Of a DNA stretch of 64,000 nt, positions 7,690 through 18,144 are shown piece after piece. Under the pieces are notes generated by a model. The model had not been told where the DNA came from. It did not search any database and was given only the letters and a program-made list of their open reading frames with translations. The stretch is from Rhizobium sp. WYCCWR10014. Lineage in GTDB: Bacteria; Pseudomonadota; Alphaproteobacteria; Rhizobiales; Rhizobiaceae. Where the stretch lies: NCBI RefSeq assembly GCF_001657485.1, contig NZ_LXFU01000025.1, positions 1-64,000 on the forward strand. Direction: 5' to 3'. Made by a program: the position numbers and the translations under genes. Within the stretch, counting starts at the first letter, position 1. Each line of letters opens with the position of its first letter.

Positions 7690-10113
7690 ATGAAATTCAC
7701 GCTCTCCTGGCTGAAAGAGCATCTGGAAACGGATGCCGGCCTCGATGAAATCTGCACGCGCCTCACCGAGATCGGGCTGGAGGTCGAGGATGTCGACGAC
7801 AAGGCGGCATTCAAGCCCTTTGTTATCGCGCGAGTCATCTCGGCCGAAAAACATCCCCAGGCCGATCGCCTGAAGGTGCTGATGGTCGACACCGGTTCCG
7901 GCGCACCCGTCCAGGTCGTCTGCGGCGCCCCGAATGCGCGCGCCGGTCTCGTCGGCGCCTTCGCAGCCCCCGGAACCTATGTTCCCGGCATCGACGTGAC
8001 GCTCGCCGTCGGCAATATCCGCGGCGTCGAAAGCCATGGCATGATGTGCTCCGAAAAGGAGCTGCAGATCTCCGACAGTCACGACGGCATCATCGATCTG
8101 CCCGAGGATGCGCCGGTCGGCCAGAGTTATGCCGCCTATGCTCATCTTGACGATCCCCTCATCGAGATCAACCTGACGCCCAACCGGCCGGACTGCACCT
8201 CGATCCACGGCATCGCCCGCGATCTCGCCGCCTCCGGCCTCGGCACGCTGAAGACGCGGCCCGCCCCGTCCTTCGCCGTCGAAGGCGAGACGCCGGTGAA
8301 GCTGACGCTCGATCTCGACGATCCGAAGCTCTGCCCGGGTTTTGCGCTCCGCCTCGTGCGGGGCGTCAGAAACGGCCCGAGCCCGCGCTGGATGCAGCAG
8401 CGGCTGATTGCCATCGGCCTGCGCCCGATCAACGCGCTTGTCGATGTCACCAACTACATGACCTTCGATCAGGGGCGGCCGATCCACGTCTTCGACGCTG
8501 CCAAGATCAACGGCAACCTGACCGTCCGCCGTGCCGCCGAAGGCGAGACGGTGCTGGCGCTCGACCAGAGCGAATACAAGCTGTCGCCGAACAACGTCGT
8601 CATCTCCGATGACAACGGCATCGAATCGATCGGCGGCATCATGGGCGGCGAACATTCCGGCTGCGACGAGAGCACCGTCGACGTGTTGATCGAATCCGCC
8701 CTCTGGGACCCGATGAACATCGCCAAAGCAGGCCGCAGCCTCGGCATCATCACCGATGCCCGCTACCGCTTCGAACGCGGCGTCGATCCGGACTATATGG
8801 TCCCCGGTCTCGAACGCACGACGGAACTGGTGCTGGAACTTTGCGGCGGCAGGGCCGCCAAGGCCGAGATCGTCGGTTACCAGGGTCATGAGCCGAAGAT
8901 CGTCGATTTCCCCTATTCGGAGGTCAAGCGTCTGACGGGCCTCGACGTCTCGAATGAGGAAAGCAACACGATTCTGACGCGCCTCGGCTTCACCGTCTCC
9001 GGTTCCGGCGAGCGCGTCTCCGTCGCTGTCCCCTCCTGGCGCCCCGATGTCGACGGCAAGGCCGATCTCGTCGAAGAAGTAATGCGCATTCACGGCGTCG
9101 ACAATATCAAGCCGTCGCCGCTCGAAAGCCATGCGGCCGTCAACGGCAAGATCCTGACGACGCTGCAGATCCGCAGCCGCCTCGCCAAGCGCGCGCTCGC
9201 CGCGCGCGGCATGCTCGAAGCCGTCACCTGGTCTTTCATTCCGGAAGACCAGGCAAAGCTCTTCGGCGGCGGTTCCCCGATGCTCAAGCTTGCCAACCCG
9301 ATCGCCGCCGAAATGTCGGATATGCGCCCCTCGCTGCTGCCGGGCCTGCTGACTGCAGCGCAACGCAATGCCGACAAGGGTTACGGCGACGTCGCCCTCT
9401 TCGAGGTCTCCGGCACTTATGAGAACGACAGGCCTGAGGGTCAGCGCCGCGTGGCCGGCGGCATTCGCCGCGGCACGGCTTCGCTTGCCGGCGCCGGTCG
9501 CGCCTGGTCGAACCCCGCCAAGGGTGGCGGCAAGCCGGTCGACGTCTTTGACGCCAAGGCCGACGCGCTCGCCGTCATCGAAGCCTGCGGCCTGCCGATG
9601 GGCAATATCCAGATCGAGCAAGGCGGGCCGGAATGGTATCATCCCGGCCGCTCCGGCACGATCAAGATGGGGCCGAAGGTCGTGCTCGGCTATTTCGGTG
9701 AATTCCATCCGTTAACGCTGGAAGCGCTAGATGTCTCAGGCGCTCTGTGCGGCTTCGAGGTCTATGTCGACGCCATGCCGGAGGCCAAGCGCAAGGCGAC
9801 GCGCACCAAGCCGGCGCTCGAGCTGTCGCCTTTCCAGGTGGTGCGGCGCGACTTCGCCTTCGTCGTCGACAAGACGGTGGAAGCCGGCGCCATCGTCAAG
9901 GCCGCGACCGGCGCTGACCGCAAGCTGGTGACCGGCGTCAATGTCTTCGATATTTTCGAGGGCGCATCGGTTGGCGACGGCAAGAAGTCGGTGGCGATCG
10001 AGGTGCAGATCCAGCCGGTCGAGCGCACGCTGACGGACGAGGATTTCGAGGTGCTGACGCAGAAGATCGTCGCCAGCGTCATGAAATTCACCGGCGGTGT
10101 CCTCAGAAGCTGA
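7690..10113 (+). CDS. pheT: Phenylalanine-tRNA ligase beta subunit
   Basis: The 807-residue beta subunit, which carries the editing domain that hydrolyses mischarged Tyr-tRNA-Phe. Domains in order: EMAP-like tRNA-binding domain (about 39-150, with [15 protein letters not shown]), B3/B4 editing domain (about 200-390), B5 (about 400-475), the catalytic-like core, and a C-terminal FDX-ACB anticodon-binding domain (about 712-806, beginning [16 protein letters not shown]). Length is normal for the family. It is the second gene of pheST. Confidence 0.97.
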   Translation: MKFTLSWLKEHLETDAGLDEICTRLTEIGLEVEDVDDKAAFKPFVIARVISAEKHPQADRLKVLMVDTGSGAPVQVVCGAPNARAGLVGAFAAPGTYVPGIDVTLAVGNIRGVESHGMMCSEKELQISDSHDGIIDLPEDAPVGQSYAAYAHLDDPLIEINLTPNRPDCTSIHGIARDLAASGLGTLKTRPAPSFAVEGETPVKLTLDLDDPKLCPGFALRLVRGVRNGPSPRWMQQRLIAIGLRPINALVDVTNYMTFDQGRPIHVFDAAKINGNLTVRRAAEGETVLALDQSEYKLSPNNVVISDDNGIESIGGIMGGEHSGCDESTVDVLIESALWDPMNIAKAGRSLGIITDARYRFERGVDPDYMVPGLERTTELVLELCGGRAAKAEIVGYQGHEPKIVDFPYSEVKRLTGLDVSNEESNTILTRLGFTVSGSGERVSVAVPSWRPDVDGKADLVEEVMRIHGVDNIKPSPLESHAAVNGKILTTLQIRSRLAKRALAARGMLEAVTWSFIPEDQAKLFGGGSPMLKLANPIAAEMSDMRPSLLPGLLTAAQRNADKGYGDVALFEVSGTYENDRPEGQRRVAGGIRRGTASLAGAGRAWSNPAKGGGKPVDVFDAKADALAVIEACGLPMGNIQIEQGGPEWYHPGRSGTIKMGPKVVLGYFGEFHPLTLEALDVSGALCGFEVYVDAMPEAKRKATRTKPALELSPFQVVRRDFAFVVDKTVEAGAIVKAATGADRKLVTGVNVFDIFEGASVGDGKKSVAIEVQIQPVERTLTDEDFEVLTQKIVASVMKFTGGVLRS

Positions 10114-10167
10114 GCGTCACCCAACGTCGCCAGATAACGGATCGGTCGCGAATGGCGGCCGGTCTTT

Positions 10168-10527
10168 TCACCGATGCAGATGGAAGAGTTTGCTGACGAT
10201 CGTCCAGCGGCCGTCGATCTTCAACAGCGAGAGATAGTCGGTAAAGCGCATTCCGGCGAAATCGTCGGTGACCTTGACGCTTGCCGCATCGCCCTCGACG
10301 TCGACACTCTGAATGTCCATGTAGGGCTGCGTGCCGGGCGGCGCCGGCTCCTCCTGCAGGATCGCGGCGATGAATTCGTCCCGCGTCAGCCATTCGACGG
10401 CATTTTCGTAATGGCCGATGATCGAGCTTTTCGGATGAAAGGCCTTTTTCAAGGCTGCCTCATTGGCGAAGGCCATGCCTTCGACATAGAGATGAACCGT
10501 CTGTTCGACTGCCTGCCTGTCCGACAT
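10168..10527 (-). CDS. NTF2-like / Lumazine_bd_2-type protein
   Basis: A 119-residue small alpha+beta barrel protein of the SnoaL/NTF2 superfamily. Features seen: an N-terminal helix (AVEQTVHLYVEGMAFANEAALKKAFHP), a central DDFAGMRFTDYLSLLKIDGRWTIV strand pair, and a C-terminal LFHLHR. Close relatives are annotated as putative lumazine-binding or nuclear transport factor 2 family proteins. No catalytic role can be assigned. The gene is convergent with pheT. Confidence 0.75.
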   Translation of the reverse strand: MSDRQAVEQTVHLYVEGMAFANEAALKKAFHPKSSIIGHYENAVEWLTRDEFIAAILQEEPAPPGTQPYMDIQSVDVEGDAASVKVTDDFAGMRFTDYLSLLKIDGRWTIVSKLFHLHR

Positions 10528-10581
10528 ATTTTCATCCCGTTCTCAGAGATGGCGTTAGATAGTTTCGCCAGCGCCGAAGGC

Positions 10582-10611
10582 AAGCCCGGCCGGTTGTGGC
10601 CGACCGGGCTT
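10582..10611. terminator. Stem-loop after the aldo/keto reductase gene
   Basis: AAGCCCGG (10582-10589) and CCGGGCTT (10604-10611) form a perfect 8-base stem, enlarged inside by CGGT/GCCG pairing. There is no long T run on either side. It lies 24 bases past the stop of the minus-strand reductase. Confidence 0.45.
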
Positions 10612-10634
10612 TCGCTCTCTGCTTCGGTAGGGGT

Positions 10635-11702
<1,068 letters not shown>

Positions 11703-11757
11703 CTATCCATCAGAAAATACATGCAGTTTCTAACAGGTTGTTCTATTATTTCGATCA

Positions 11758-12666
11758 ATGAACAGAACCCAGCTCTCGCAACTCGCCGTTCTCGCCGCCG
11801 TCTCGGAGCATCGCAGCTTCCGGGCTGCGGCGAAGGAACTCCTCGTCGCGCCCTCGGCCATCAGCCATGCGATCTCCAGCCTCGAAAACAGTCTGGGGGT
11901 GCGGCTGCTGGCGCGGACCACCCGCAGCGTCGCGCCGACGGAAGAGGGCCGACTGCTGCTTGAAAGACTTCGTCCCGCACTCGAGGAGATCGATATCGCC
12001 TTGGAGGCCGTCCGCGATACGCGCGGCAAGCCGGCCGGAAACCTGCGCATCACGGCACCGCGCTTCGCCTCCGATCTGCTGCTCGCCCCGCGGCTCGGCG
12101 ACTTTCTCAACCTCTATCCCGATATCACCCTGGAGATCGCCAATGAGGACGGCTTCACCGATATCGTCAAGGAGGGTTTCGATGCCGGCATCCGGCTGGA
12201 GGAGAGCCTGGAGGCTGATATGATCGCGGTCAGGATCTCGCCCAATCTGACGACGGTGATCGCCGCTTCGCCCGAATATTTCGAGCATCATCCAAAGCCC
12301 GAGCATCCGCGTGATCTCGTCCATCACCGCTGCATCAAGCGGCGCTTCACCAACGGCTCGATCTATCGCTGGGAATTCGAAAAGGACGGGCAGGAACTCG
12401 TCGTTTCGGTCGATGGGCCGCTGATCGTCAGCGAGGACCGGCTGGCCCTGCTTGCAGCGCTGAACGGCGCCGGCCTTGCCTATCTTTTCGACATGCGGGT
12501 CTATGACGAACTGGCGGGCGGCACACTTGTGCGGGTGCTGGAAGATTGGTGCGCGCCCTATTCCGGGCCGTTTCTCTATTACCCCACCCGGCGGCAGATG
12601 CGCCCGGCGCTACGCGCCTTCATCGATTTTTTTAGGTATAGCGAGCAGGATACGGGCGGCCCGTAG
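11758..12666 (+). CDS. LysR-family transcriptional regulator
   Basis: A 302-residue regulator with an N-terminal winged helix-turn-helix (residues about 3-62: LAVLAAVSEHRSFRAAAKEL, then AISHAISSLE) and a type 2 periplasmic-binding-like effector domain from about residue 90. It resembles the CrgA-like group, which often controls adjacent oxidoreductases. The 127-base gap shared with the divergent aldo/keto reductase is the likely operator region. Confidence 0.9.
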   Translation: MNRTQLSQLAVLAAVSEHRSFRAAAKELLVAPSAISHAISSLENSLGVRLLARTTRSVAPTEEGRLLLERLRPALEEIDIALEAVRDTRGKPAGNLRITAPRFASDLLLAPRLGDFLNLYPDITLEIANEDGFTDIVKEGFDAGIRLEESLEADMIAVRISPNLTTVIAASPEYFEHHPKPEHPRDLVHHRCIKRRFTNGSIYRWEFEKDGQELVVSVDGPLIVSEDRLALLAALNGAGLAYLFDMRVYDELAGGTLVRVLEDWCAPYSGPFLYYPTRRQMRPALRAFIDFFRYSEQDTGGP

Positions 12667-12687
12667 GAATGGGGACAGGCCGCCCGT
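12652..12687. terminator. Bidirectional stem-loop between LysR and the DUF892 gene
   Basis: ACGGGCGGCC (12652-12661) and GGCCGCCCGT (12678-12687) are perfect 10-base complements enclosing 16 bases. The left arm overlaps the end of the LysR gene; the two genes converge here. No T run is present. Confidence 0.55.
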
Positions 12688-12700
12688 TCGCATTATTTGA

Positions 12701-13198
12701 TCAGGCAGCCTTTGCCTTCTGGTTCGCCGCCGTGGTGGCGAGCTGCGAGAGGGTCTTGTCGGTGGCCGTTTCCTGCTGCAGCGTCTGGTCGAGCAGGCCG
12801 ACGACTTCCTTGAGGCCGAGCGTTGCGGCCCAGGTCTTCAGCGTGCCGTAACGGGCGATTTCATAATGCTCGACGGCCTGGGCGGCCGAAATCAGGCCGG
12901 CATCGAGAGCCGCCGTGCCCTTGAATTCCTCCATGATTTCCTCGCCCTCGGCGATGATGCCCTGGATCGCCTCGCAAGTCTTGCCCTGGGCGCGTTTGCC
13001 GATCAGTTCGAAAACCTGCTGCAGGCGTTCGACCTGGCCTTCGGTTTCCTCGCGGTGTTTTTCGAAGCCCTTCTTCAGTTCGGGGGATTGGGCGGCGCGC
13101 GCCATCTTCGGCAGCGCGCGCAATATCTGCCGTTCGGCGAAGTAGATGTCCTTCAGCGTATCGTAGAAGAGATCTTCCAACGTCTTTTCCTTGGCCAT
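12701..13198 (-). CDS. YciE/YciF-like ferroxidase-family protein (DUF892)
   Basis: A 165-residue four-helix-bundle protein of the ferritin-like DUF892 family. The helices carry acidic and histidine residues at ferritin-like spacing: FYDTLKDIYFAERQILRALPKMA, GFEKHREETEGQVERL, IIAEGEEIMEEF, AAQAVEHYEIARYGTL. Related YciE/YciF proteins are stress-induced, and metal binding is known for some. The C-terminus is rich in Ala and Lys. It is convergent with LysR and divergent from an M15-like peptidase gene. Confidence 0.85.
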   Translation of the reverse strand: MAKEKTLEDLFYDTLKDIYFAERQILRALPKMARAAQSPELKKGFEKHREETEGQVERLQQVFELIGKRAQGKTCEAIQGIIAEGEEIMEEFKGTAALDAGLISAAQAVEHYEIARYGTLKTWAATLGLKEVVGLLDQTLQQETATDKTLSQLATTAANQKAKAA

Positions 13199-13347
13199 TT
13201 TCTCGATCCTTGTTCTGGGGAAAACCGCGAATGCGGCGACACATTAAGAAGAGAAGATCGCGCTAATTGTTCCCGATCGATTTCGGGTGGACTGTAAATC
13301 GGTGCCGGGCGATGATTCCTGCCATCGATGCGCAGGAGAACGACGTC

Positions 13348-13965
13348 ATGCGAAAGCCGAATTCGATGAAGGGTCTGGAGGATCTCGGCCGTGTGCGCCT
13401 CTCGCAAAACTTCTTTCTCCGCGATTTCCTGCATTCCGAAATCGCCGATTTCTACCGCATCCCCAATATCCCCGAGGATCCCGATCTGGCGATCGAGACA
13501 GGCAAGAGGCTCTGCGAGGAATTGCTGGAGCCGCTAGAGGCGACGTTCGGGCGCCTGCATATCCGTTCCGGCTATCGTTCGCCTGCGGTCAACAGGTTCG
13601 GCAATGAGAACAAACTGAACTGCTCGACCAATGCCGCCACATCAGCGCATCACATCTGGGATATGAGAGATTTTGACGGCTGCATGGGTGCAGCCGTCTG
13701 CATTGCCGTGCCGTGGATGATCGACCACTACCACAATGAAAGCGACTGGCAGCGGCTCGCCTGGTGGATTCACGACCACCTGCCTTATGCCTCGCTCTGC
13801 TTCTTCCCGAAGCTCTGGGCCTTCAATATCCAGTGGCACGAACGGCCGAAGCGGGTGATCCAGAGTTATGTCAGCCCGCGCGGCATCCTGACCAAATCCG
13901 GCATGGCCAATTGGGAAGGTGATCATGCCGCCTTTTACGAAGGCTTTCCCCCGCTCAGAAACTGA
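13348..13965 (+). CDS. M15-like (D-Ala-D-Ala carboxypeptidase/hedgehog fold) protein
   Basis: A 205-residue protein with no signal peptide. The pattern of zinc M15 peptidases is seen: FLRDFLHSE near the start, IRSGYRSPAVNRFGN, then SAHHIWDMRDFDG (His and Asp ligand candidates) and a late NIQWHERPK (third His). The middle part is unusually tryptophan-rich (DWQRLAWWIHDHLPYA). The start is ATG 13348, with AGGAG 9 bases upstream; longer in-frame starts at 13267 and 13312 lack such a site. The substrate and location are unknown; a cytosolic copy of this fold often comes from phage-like ancestry. Confidence 0.65.
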   Translation: MRKPNSMKGLEDLGRVRLSQNFFLRDFLHSEIADFYRIPNIPEDPDLAIETGKRLCEELLEPLEATFGRLHIRSGYRSPAVNRFGNENKLNCSTNAATSAHHIWDMRDFDGCMGAAVCIAVPWMIDHYHNESDWQRLAWWIHDHLPYASLCFFPKLWAFNIQWHERPKRVIQSYVSPRGILTKSGMANWEGDHAAFYEGFPPLRN

Positions 13966-13973
13966 TGCGGTGC

Positions 13974-14415
13974 TCAGAAGGTGATGCGATAGCGGATATG
14001 GCCGTCGCTCTCGACATAGCTGTCGTAGAGCGCCCGCGCCGTTCTGTTCTGCTCGCTCGTATGCCAATAGAGCCGCGACCAGCCCTTGGCTTTGCAGGTT
14101 GAAACGAGATCGTCCATCAGTGCCCGCCCGACGCCTTTGCCGCGCGCTTCGGCATCGACGAACAGGTCTTCGAGATAGCAGTCCCTGCCGCGGATCCACG
14201 TGCTCTCATGGGTGAGATAAAGCGCAAATCCCATGATCCGGCCGTCGATTTCGGCGACGCGCATCGCGATTGCCGACGCCGGATCGAAGACCCGGCGCCA
14301 TGTGGAATCGGTGATATCGGCATCGACCGTGACGTCGTAAAAGACCAGATAGGCCGCCCAGAGCTCGCGCCAGCGGGCTTCGTCCTCGGGGCGGGCCTCA
14401 CGTATCGACGGTCAT
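13974..14415 (-). pseudogene. GNAT N-acetyltransferase with a frameshift at its 5' end
   Basis: The frame 13974-14411 encodes an almost complete GNAT domain beginning REARPEDEARWRELWAAY. It holds the acetyl-CoA loop ARGKGVGRALMDDL and the C-terminal LYWHTSEQNRTARALYDSY. No ATG, GTG or TTG opens this frame until ATG 14264, which would delete the first 49 residues of the domain. ATG 14415, 14 bases past the preceding stop and in a proper start position, is out of frame and meets TGA after five codons. A single-base change would restore a protein of about 146 residues. It is decayed, or the base is an error. Confidence 0.7.
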
Positions 14416-14429
14416 GGCGTCTCTTTCTT

Positions 14430-15377
14430 TCAGGCCCCGGCTTCGTCGAGCAGCGCCATCGCATCATCGGAAAGCGCAAGTGTCGCCGATTTCGCCAGGC
14501 TTTCAAGCTGCGAAAGACTGGTCGCGCTGGCGATCGGCGCCGTCACGCCCTTCTTGCGCAGCAGCCAGGCGAGCGATATTTCCGCAGGCTTGGCGCCTGT
14601 CTCGGCCGAAACCGTGTCGAGCGCGGCCAGGATGCGCAGGCCCTTGTCGTCGAGATATTTCGAAACCCGACCCTCGCGTGCGCGGCCTTCCGTATCGGCC
14701 TTGCTGCGGTATTTGCCGGTGAGGAAGCCGGCGGCGAGGCTGAAATAGGTGATGACGCCGATGTCTTCCTTGACGCAGAGATCGGCAAGCGGCCCCTCGA
14801 AGCTCGAACGTTCATAGAGATTATATTCCGGCTGCAACACATCGTAACGCGGCAATCCGGCCTTTTCGGCAGCGTCGAAGGATGCCTGAAGCAGTTTCGC
14901 ATCATAATTCGAGCAGCCGATGGCGCGGATCTTGCCCTGCTGCTTCAGCTTGGCATAGGCGCCGAGCGTTTCCTCGTGCGGCGTATCTTCATCCGGCCAG
15001 TGCGACAGATAGACGTCGATATAGTCGGTCTGCAACCGGCGCAGCGAATCCTCGACCGCCTTCAGGATATAGGTCTCCTTCAGCGTCTTTCCCTGTCCCA
15101 TGTCGGAACCGACCTTGGTGACGATGACGGCCTTATCGCGGGAAACCTTGGCTTGGCTTAGCCACCGCCCGATGATCTCCTCGGAATCGCCGCCCTTGTT
15201 GCCCGGAACCCACGAGGAATAGACATCGGCCGTATCGATCGTATTCAGGCCCGCATCGAAGAAGGCGTCGAGAATGGCGAAGGATGTTTTTTCGTCGGCC
15301 GTCCAGCCGAAGACATTGCCGCCGATGACGATCGGCGCGACCGAAAGACCTGTTTTTCCAAGCCGGCGCATTTCCAT
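14430..15377 (-). CDS. Aldo/keto reductase
   Basis: A 315-residue NADPH-dependent reductase. Active-site pieces: TIDTADVYSSW (Asp, Tyr), AVIVTKVGSDMG (Lys) and DVYLSHWPDE (His). The C-terminal end has IASATSLSQLESLAKS, which binds the cofactor phosphate. It resembles the YajO/AKR11-12 type. ATG 15377 is chosen because GGAG lies 6 bases upstream; an in-frame extension to 15497 is not protein-like. The GNAT remnant follows in the same direction after 14 bases, so the two were probably an operon. Confidence 0.9.
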   Translation of the reverse strand: MEMRRLGKTGLSVAPIVIGGNVFGWTADEKTSFAILDAFFDAGLNTIDTADVYSSWVPGNKGGDSEEIIGRWLSQAKVSRDKAVIVTKVGSDMGQGKTLKETYILKAVEDSLRRLQTDYIDVYLSHWPDEDTPHEETLGAYAKLKQQGKIRAIGCSNYDAKLLQASFDAAEKAGLPRYDVLQPEYNLYERSSFEGPLADLCVKEDIGVITYFSLAAGFLTGKYRSKADTEGRAREGRVSKYLDDKGLRILAALDTVSAETGAKPAEISLAWLLRKKGVTAPIASATSLSQLESLAKSATLALSDDAMALLDEAGA

Positions 15378-15556
15378 GACGCTCTCCAGAAGTGTGAAGG
15401 AATTGAAATTGCGGATACGGCAGAACGCCGCCCTGACCAATTTAGTGCGATCCGCGCATCCGGGAAGGCAAACTTCCGTGATTTCGGGCCGCGCCATTGC
15501 GCCACAGTGAAGGCCTGAATATGGTTCGCCGAACTCAATTTGGGGAGGCTTGAATC

Positions 15557-16543
15557 ATGCTGCGTTTCGGTATCATTTCAACGGCGAAGATCGGCCGCGA
15601 CAATGTCGTTCCGGCGATCCAGGATGCGGAAAATTGTGTCGTCACGGCGATTGCCAGCCGTGATCTGACGCGCGCAAGAGAGATGGCCGACCGCTTCTCG
15701 GTGCCGCATGCCTTCGGCTCCTACGAGGAGATGCTGGCCTCCGACCTCATCGACGCCGTCTACATCCCGCTGCCGACCTCGCAACATATCGAATGGTCGA
15801 TCAAAGCAGCCGATGCCGGCAAGCACGTGCTCTGCGAAAAGCCCTTAGCGCTGAAGGCCGACGATATCGACGACGTGATCGCCGCCCGTGACCGCAACCG
15901 GGTGGTGGTCACCGAAGCCTATATGATCACCTATTCCCCGGTCTGGCAGAAGGTGCGCTCGTTGATCGACGAAGGCGCGATCGGTTCGCTCCGGCATGTG
16001 CAGGGCGCCTTCACCTATTTCAATCGCGACCCCGCCAATATGCGCAACGTCCCCGAGCTCGGCGGTGGCGGCCTTCCCGATATCGGCGTATATCCCGTCA
16101 TGGGCACGCGTTTTTCCACCGGCAAGGAGCCGCTGTGGATCCAGGCGATCACCGAGCGCGATGCGGATTTCGGCACGGATATCTATTCGAGCGTCAAGGC
16201 CGATTTCGGCGATTTCGAGCTGAGCTTCTATATCTCGACGCAGATGGCCAACCGCCAGGTCATGGTCTTCCACGGCACCGAAGGGTACATCGAGGTCAAG
16301 TCGCCGTTCAACGCCAATCGTTGGGGGTCGGAAGAGATCGAGCTTGCCGACCGCAGCCACAATGAATCGCGCATCTTCCGCTTCCAGGACAGCCGCCAGT
16401 ACAAACGGCAGGTCGAGGCCTTCGCCCGGGCGGTGACGAACGGCAAGGAAGAGATCGTCACGCTCGAAAATTCGAAGCTGAACCAGAAGGTGATCGACGC
16501 GATCTATCGCGCCAGCGAGAAGGACGGCTGGGAAGCGGTCTAG
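15557..16543 (+). CDS. Gfo/Idh/MocA-family oxidoreductase
   Basis: A 328-residue NAD(P)-dependent sugar or polyol dehydrogenase. An N-terminal Rossmann domain covers about residues 1-120 (start [20 protein letters not shown]; the family motif EKPLAL lies near 95-100). A C-terminal alpha/beta domain contains [13 protein letters not shown], in which Asp and the downstream residues form the active site. GGGAGG lies 8 bases before the ATG. The substrate is unknown. It stands as a single gene divergent from the aldo/keto reductase. Confidence 0.9.
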   Translation: MLRFGIISTAKIGRDNVVPAIQDAENCVVTAIASRDLTRAREMADRFSVPHAFGSYEEMLASDLIDAVYIPLPTSQHIEWSIKAADAGKHVLCEKPLALKADDIDDVIAARDRNRVVVTEAYMITYSPVWQKVRSLIDEGAIGSLRHVQGAFTYFNRDPANMRNVPELGGGGLPDIGVYPVMGTRFSTGKEPLWIQAITERDADFGTDIYSSVKADFGDFELSFYISTQMANRQVMVFHGTEGYIEVKSPFNANRWGSEEIELADRSHNESRIFRFQDSRQYKRQVEAFARAVTNGKEEIVTLENSKLNQKVIDAIYRASEKDGWEAV

Positions 16544-16562
16544 CGCATAACCCCGAGGGTTA

Positions 16563-16600
16563 GAGCGTCCTGAGCGCGTCCCATTGGACGCGCGGCGCTC
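16563..16600. terminator. Stem-loop between convergent Gfo/Idh and gtrA genes
   Basis: GCGCGTCC (16574-16581) and GGACGCGC (16586-16593) form a perfect stem with a CATT loop. The flanks GAGCG (16563-16567) and CGCTC (16596-16600) pair around it. Such a structure can end transcription from both sides; no long T run is present. Confidence 0.6.
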
Positions 16601-16603
16601 TCA

Positions 16604-16981
16604 TCATTCCGCGCGGAAGACGAAGCGCGAATAGCCGAAGAAGCTGAAGATCATCGAGGCGATGCTGGCGATCACCATGGCCGCCAGCGGCTGAAGCGCC
16701 GGCAGCGACAGCAGAAGCGCGGAATAGAGCCCGTAATTGACGAGCGCTGCCGTCACCCCGACGGAGCCGTAGCGGAAGCCTTCGGCGGCAAGCGAACGGC
16801 CGGAGCGATCGAAGGTGAAGCTCCGGTTGAAACCCCAGGTCGCGGCCATCGCGAAGGCGATCGCGATAAGCCGCGCCAGAAACGGCCCGAGCGGCGTCAA
16901 TGCGAGCAGCGCCGACAGGATGCCGGCATCGACGAGGAAGCCGATGCCGCCGGCAATGGTGAAGCGGACGAGCTTTCTCAT
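16604..16981 (-). CDS. GtrA-family membrane protein (polyprenyl-linked sugar translocation)
   Basis: A 125-residue protein of four membrane helices with the family hallmarks FTIAGGIGFLVD at the start, WGFNRSFTF after helix 2 and FFGYSRFVF at the end. GtrA-like proteins are thought to move polyprenyl-phosphate-linked sugars across the inner membrane. Its ATG overlaps the stop of the upstream GT2 gene by 4 bases (16978-16981), so the two are translationally coupled and act in one pathway. Confidence 0.88.
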   Translation of the reverse strand: MRKLVRFTIAGGIGFLVDAGILSALLALTPLGPFLARLIAIAFAMAATWGFNRSFTFDRSGRSLAAEGFRYGSVGVTAALVNYGLYSALLLSLPALQPLAAMVIASIASMIFSFFGYSRFVFRAE

Positions 16982-17985
16982 GCCGCATCCGCCTTGCCGG
17001 GACGCGCGCGAGAGACCGGCCTTGCGTCACTGAGCGGCGCCTGCAACGCGCTCGGCCTTTCCAGGCCGATATAATGGATACGAAGCTGTTCGGCGCGGGC
17101 GCGCGCCACGGAATCCAGGATGACGCCGGCGGTGAACAGCATGAAGGAAATCATCATCAGCGCCGTCGACAGCACCCAGGTCGGCATGCGGCTGACGAGA
17201 CCTGTCTCGAAATATTCCGCCAGCACCGGCGCCATGAAGCCGAGGCTCGCCAGCATGAAGGTGGCGCTGATCGCGCTGAAAAAGGCGAAGGGCCGGGTTT
17301 CTTTCATCAGCATCGCGAACATCCAGAGGATCTTGGCGCCGTCGCGGAATGTCGAAAGCTTGGAATGCGAGCCTTCCGGCCGGCGGCCATAGTCGAGTTC
17401 CAGCTCGCTGACCGGCAGCTTCAGCCGCGAGGCATGCACGGACATCTCGGTTTCGATCTCGAAGCCGCCTGATACCGCCGGGAAGCTCTTGACGAAGCGG
17501 CGCGAAAACGCGCGGTAGCCGGAGAAGATATCGGTGAAATCAGGGCCGAAGATCATCCGGTAGAGCAGGTTGAAAAGCCGGTTGCCGAGCGCATGGCCCT
17601 GACGGCCGGCATCGGCGTGCACGCCTCGCCTGGTGCCGACCACCATGTCGGCGCGCTCGGTCAGAAGCGTGCGCACCAGTTCCTCGGCATCCTCAGGCGC
17701 ATAGGTGCCGTCCCCGTCGGCGATGATGTAGATGTCGGCGTCGATATCGGCGAACATGCGGCGCACGACATGGCCCTTGCCCTGACGCCGCTCGCGCACG
17801 ACATGCGCGCCGGCCAGCATCGCCTGCAGGGCGGTGCCGTCGGTGGAATTGTTGTCGTAGACGTGGATCGCAGCATCGGGCAGCGTCGCCCGGAAACCCT
17901 GCACGACAGCGCCGACCGTCGCGGCCTCATTATAACAGGGGAGCAGGACGGCAATATTCAGATTATCGGTACGCGATCGGGCCAT
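16978..17985 (-). CDS. GT2 glycosyltransferase, DPM1/GtrB-like
   Basis: A 335-residue GT-A glycosyltransferase. The nucleotide-sugar site has LLPCYNEAATVGAVV (about 14-28), VYDNNSTDGT and the metal-binding DGDGTY near 94. GHALGNRLFNLLYRM and DIFSGYRAFSRR are typical of polyprenyl-phosphate sugar transferases. Two C-terminal hydrophobic segments (about 225-290) anchor it in the membrane. It would load a sugar onto undecaprenyl phosphate for the coupled GtrA. The sugar is not predictable from sequence. Confidence 0.9.
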   Translation of the reverse strand: MARSRTDNLNIAVLLPCYNEAATVGAVVQGFRATLPDAAIHVYDNNSTDGTALQAMLAGAHVVRERRQGKGHVVRRMFADIDADIYIIADGDGTYAPEDAEELVRTLLTERADMVVGTRRGVHADAGRQGHALGNRLFNLLYRMIFGPDFTDIFSGYRAFSRRFVKSFPAVSGGFEIETEMSVHASRLKLPVSELELDYGRRPEGSHSKLSTFRDGAKILWMFAMLMKETRPFAFFSAISATFMLASLGFMAPVLAEYFETGLVSRMPTWVLSTALMMISFMLFTAGVILDSVARARAEQLRIHYIGLERPSALQAPLSDARPVSRARPGKADAA

Positions 17986-18144
17986 GACTCTACTCGTTAC
18001 ACTTAAAGCCGCGCTTAGCCTAAATCATGCGCCGTTAATAAGACCCTATGACGCAGGCAAAATCGGCTGCTGCCACAAACGGCTTTACACTTTCTTGATC
18101 GGCGGCGGCTAAAGTTCGGGTATCGAAACGAACCGCTAACCACG

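Noticed and set aside
7663-9708. A 681-codon open frame antisense to pheT
   Set aside because: Composition is that of GC-rich antisense reading; pheT is certain on the plus strand.
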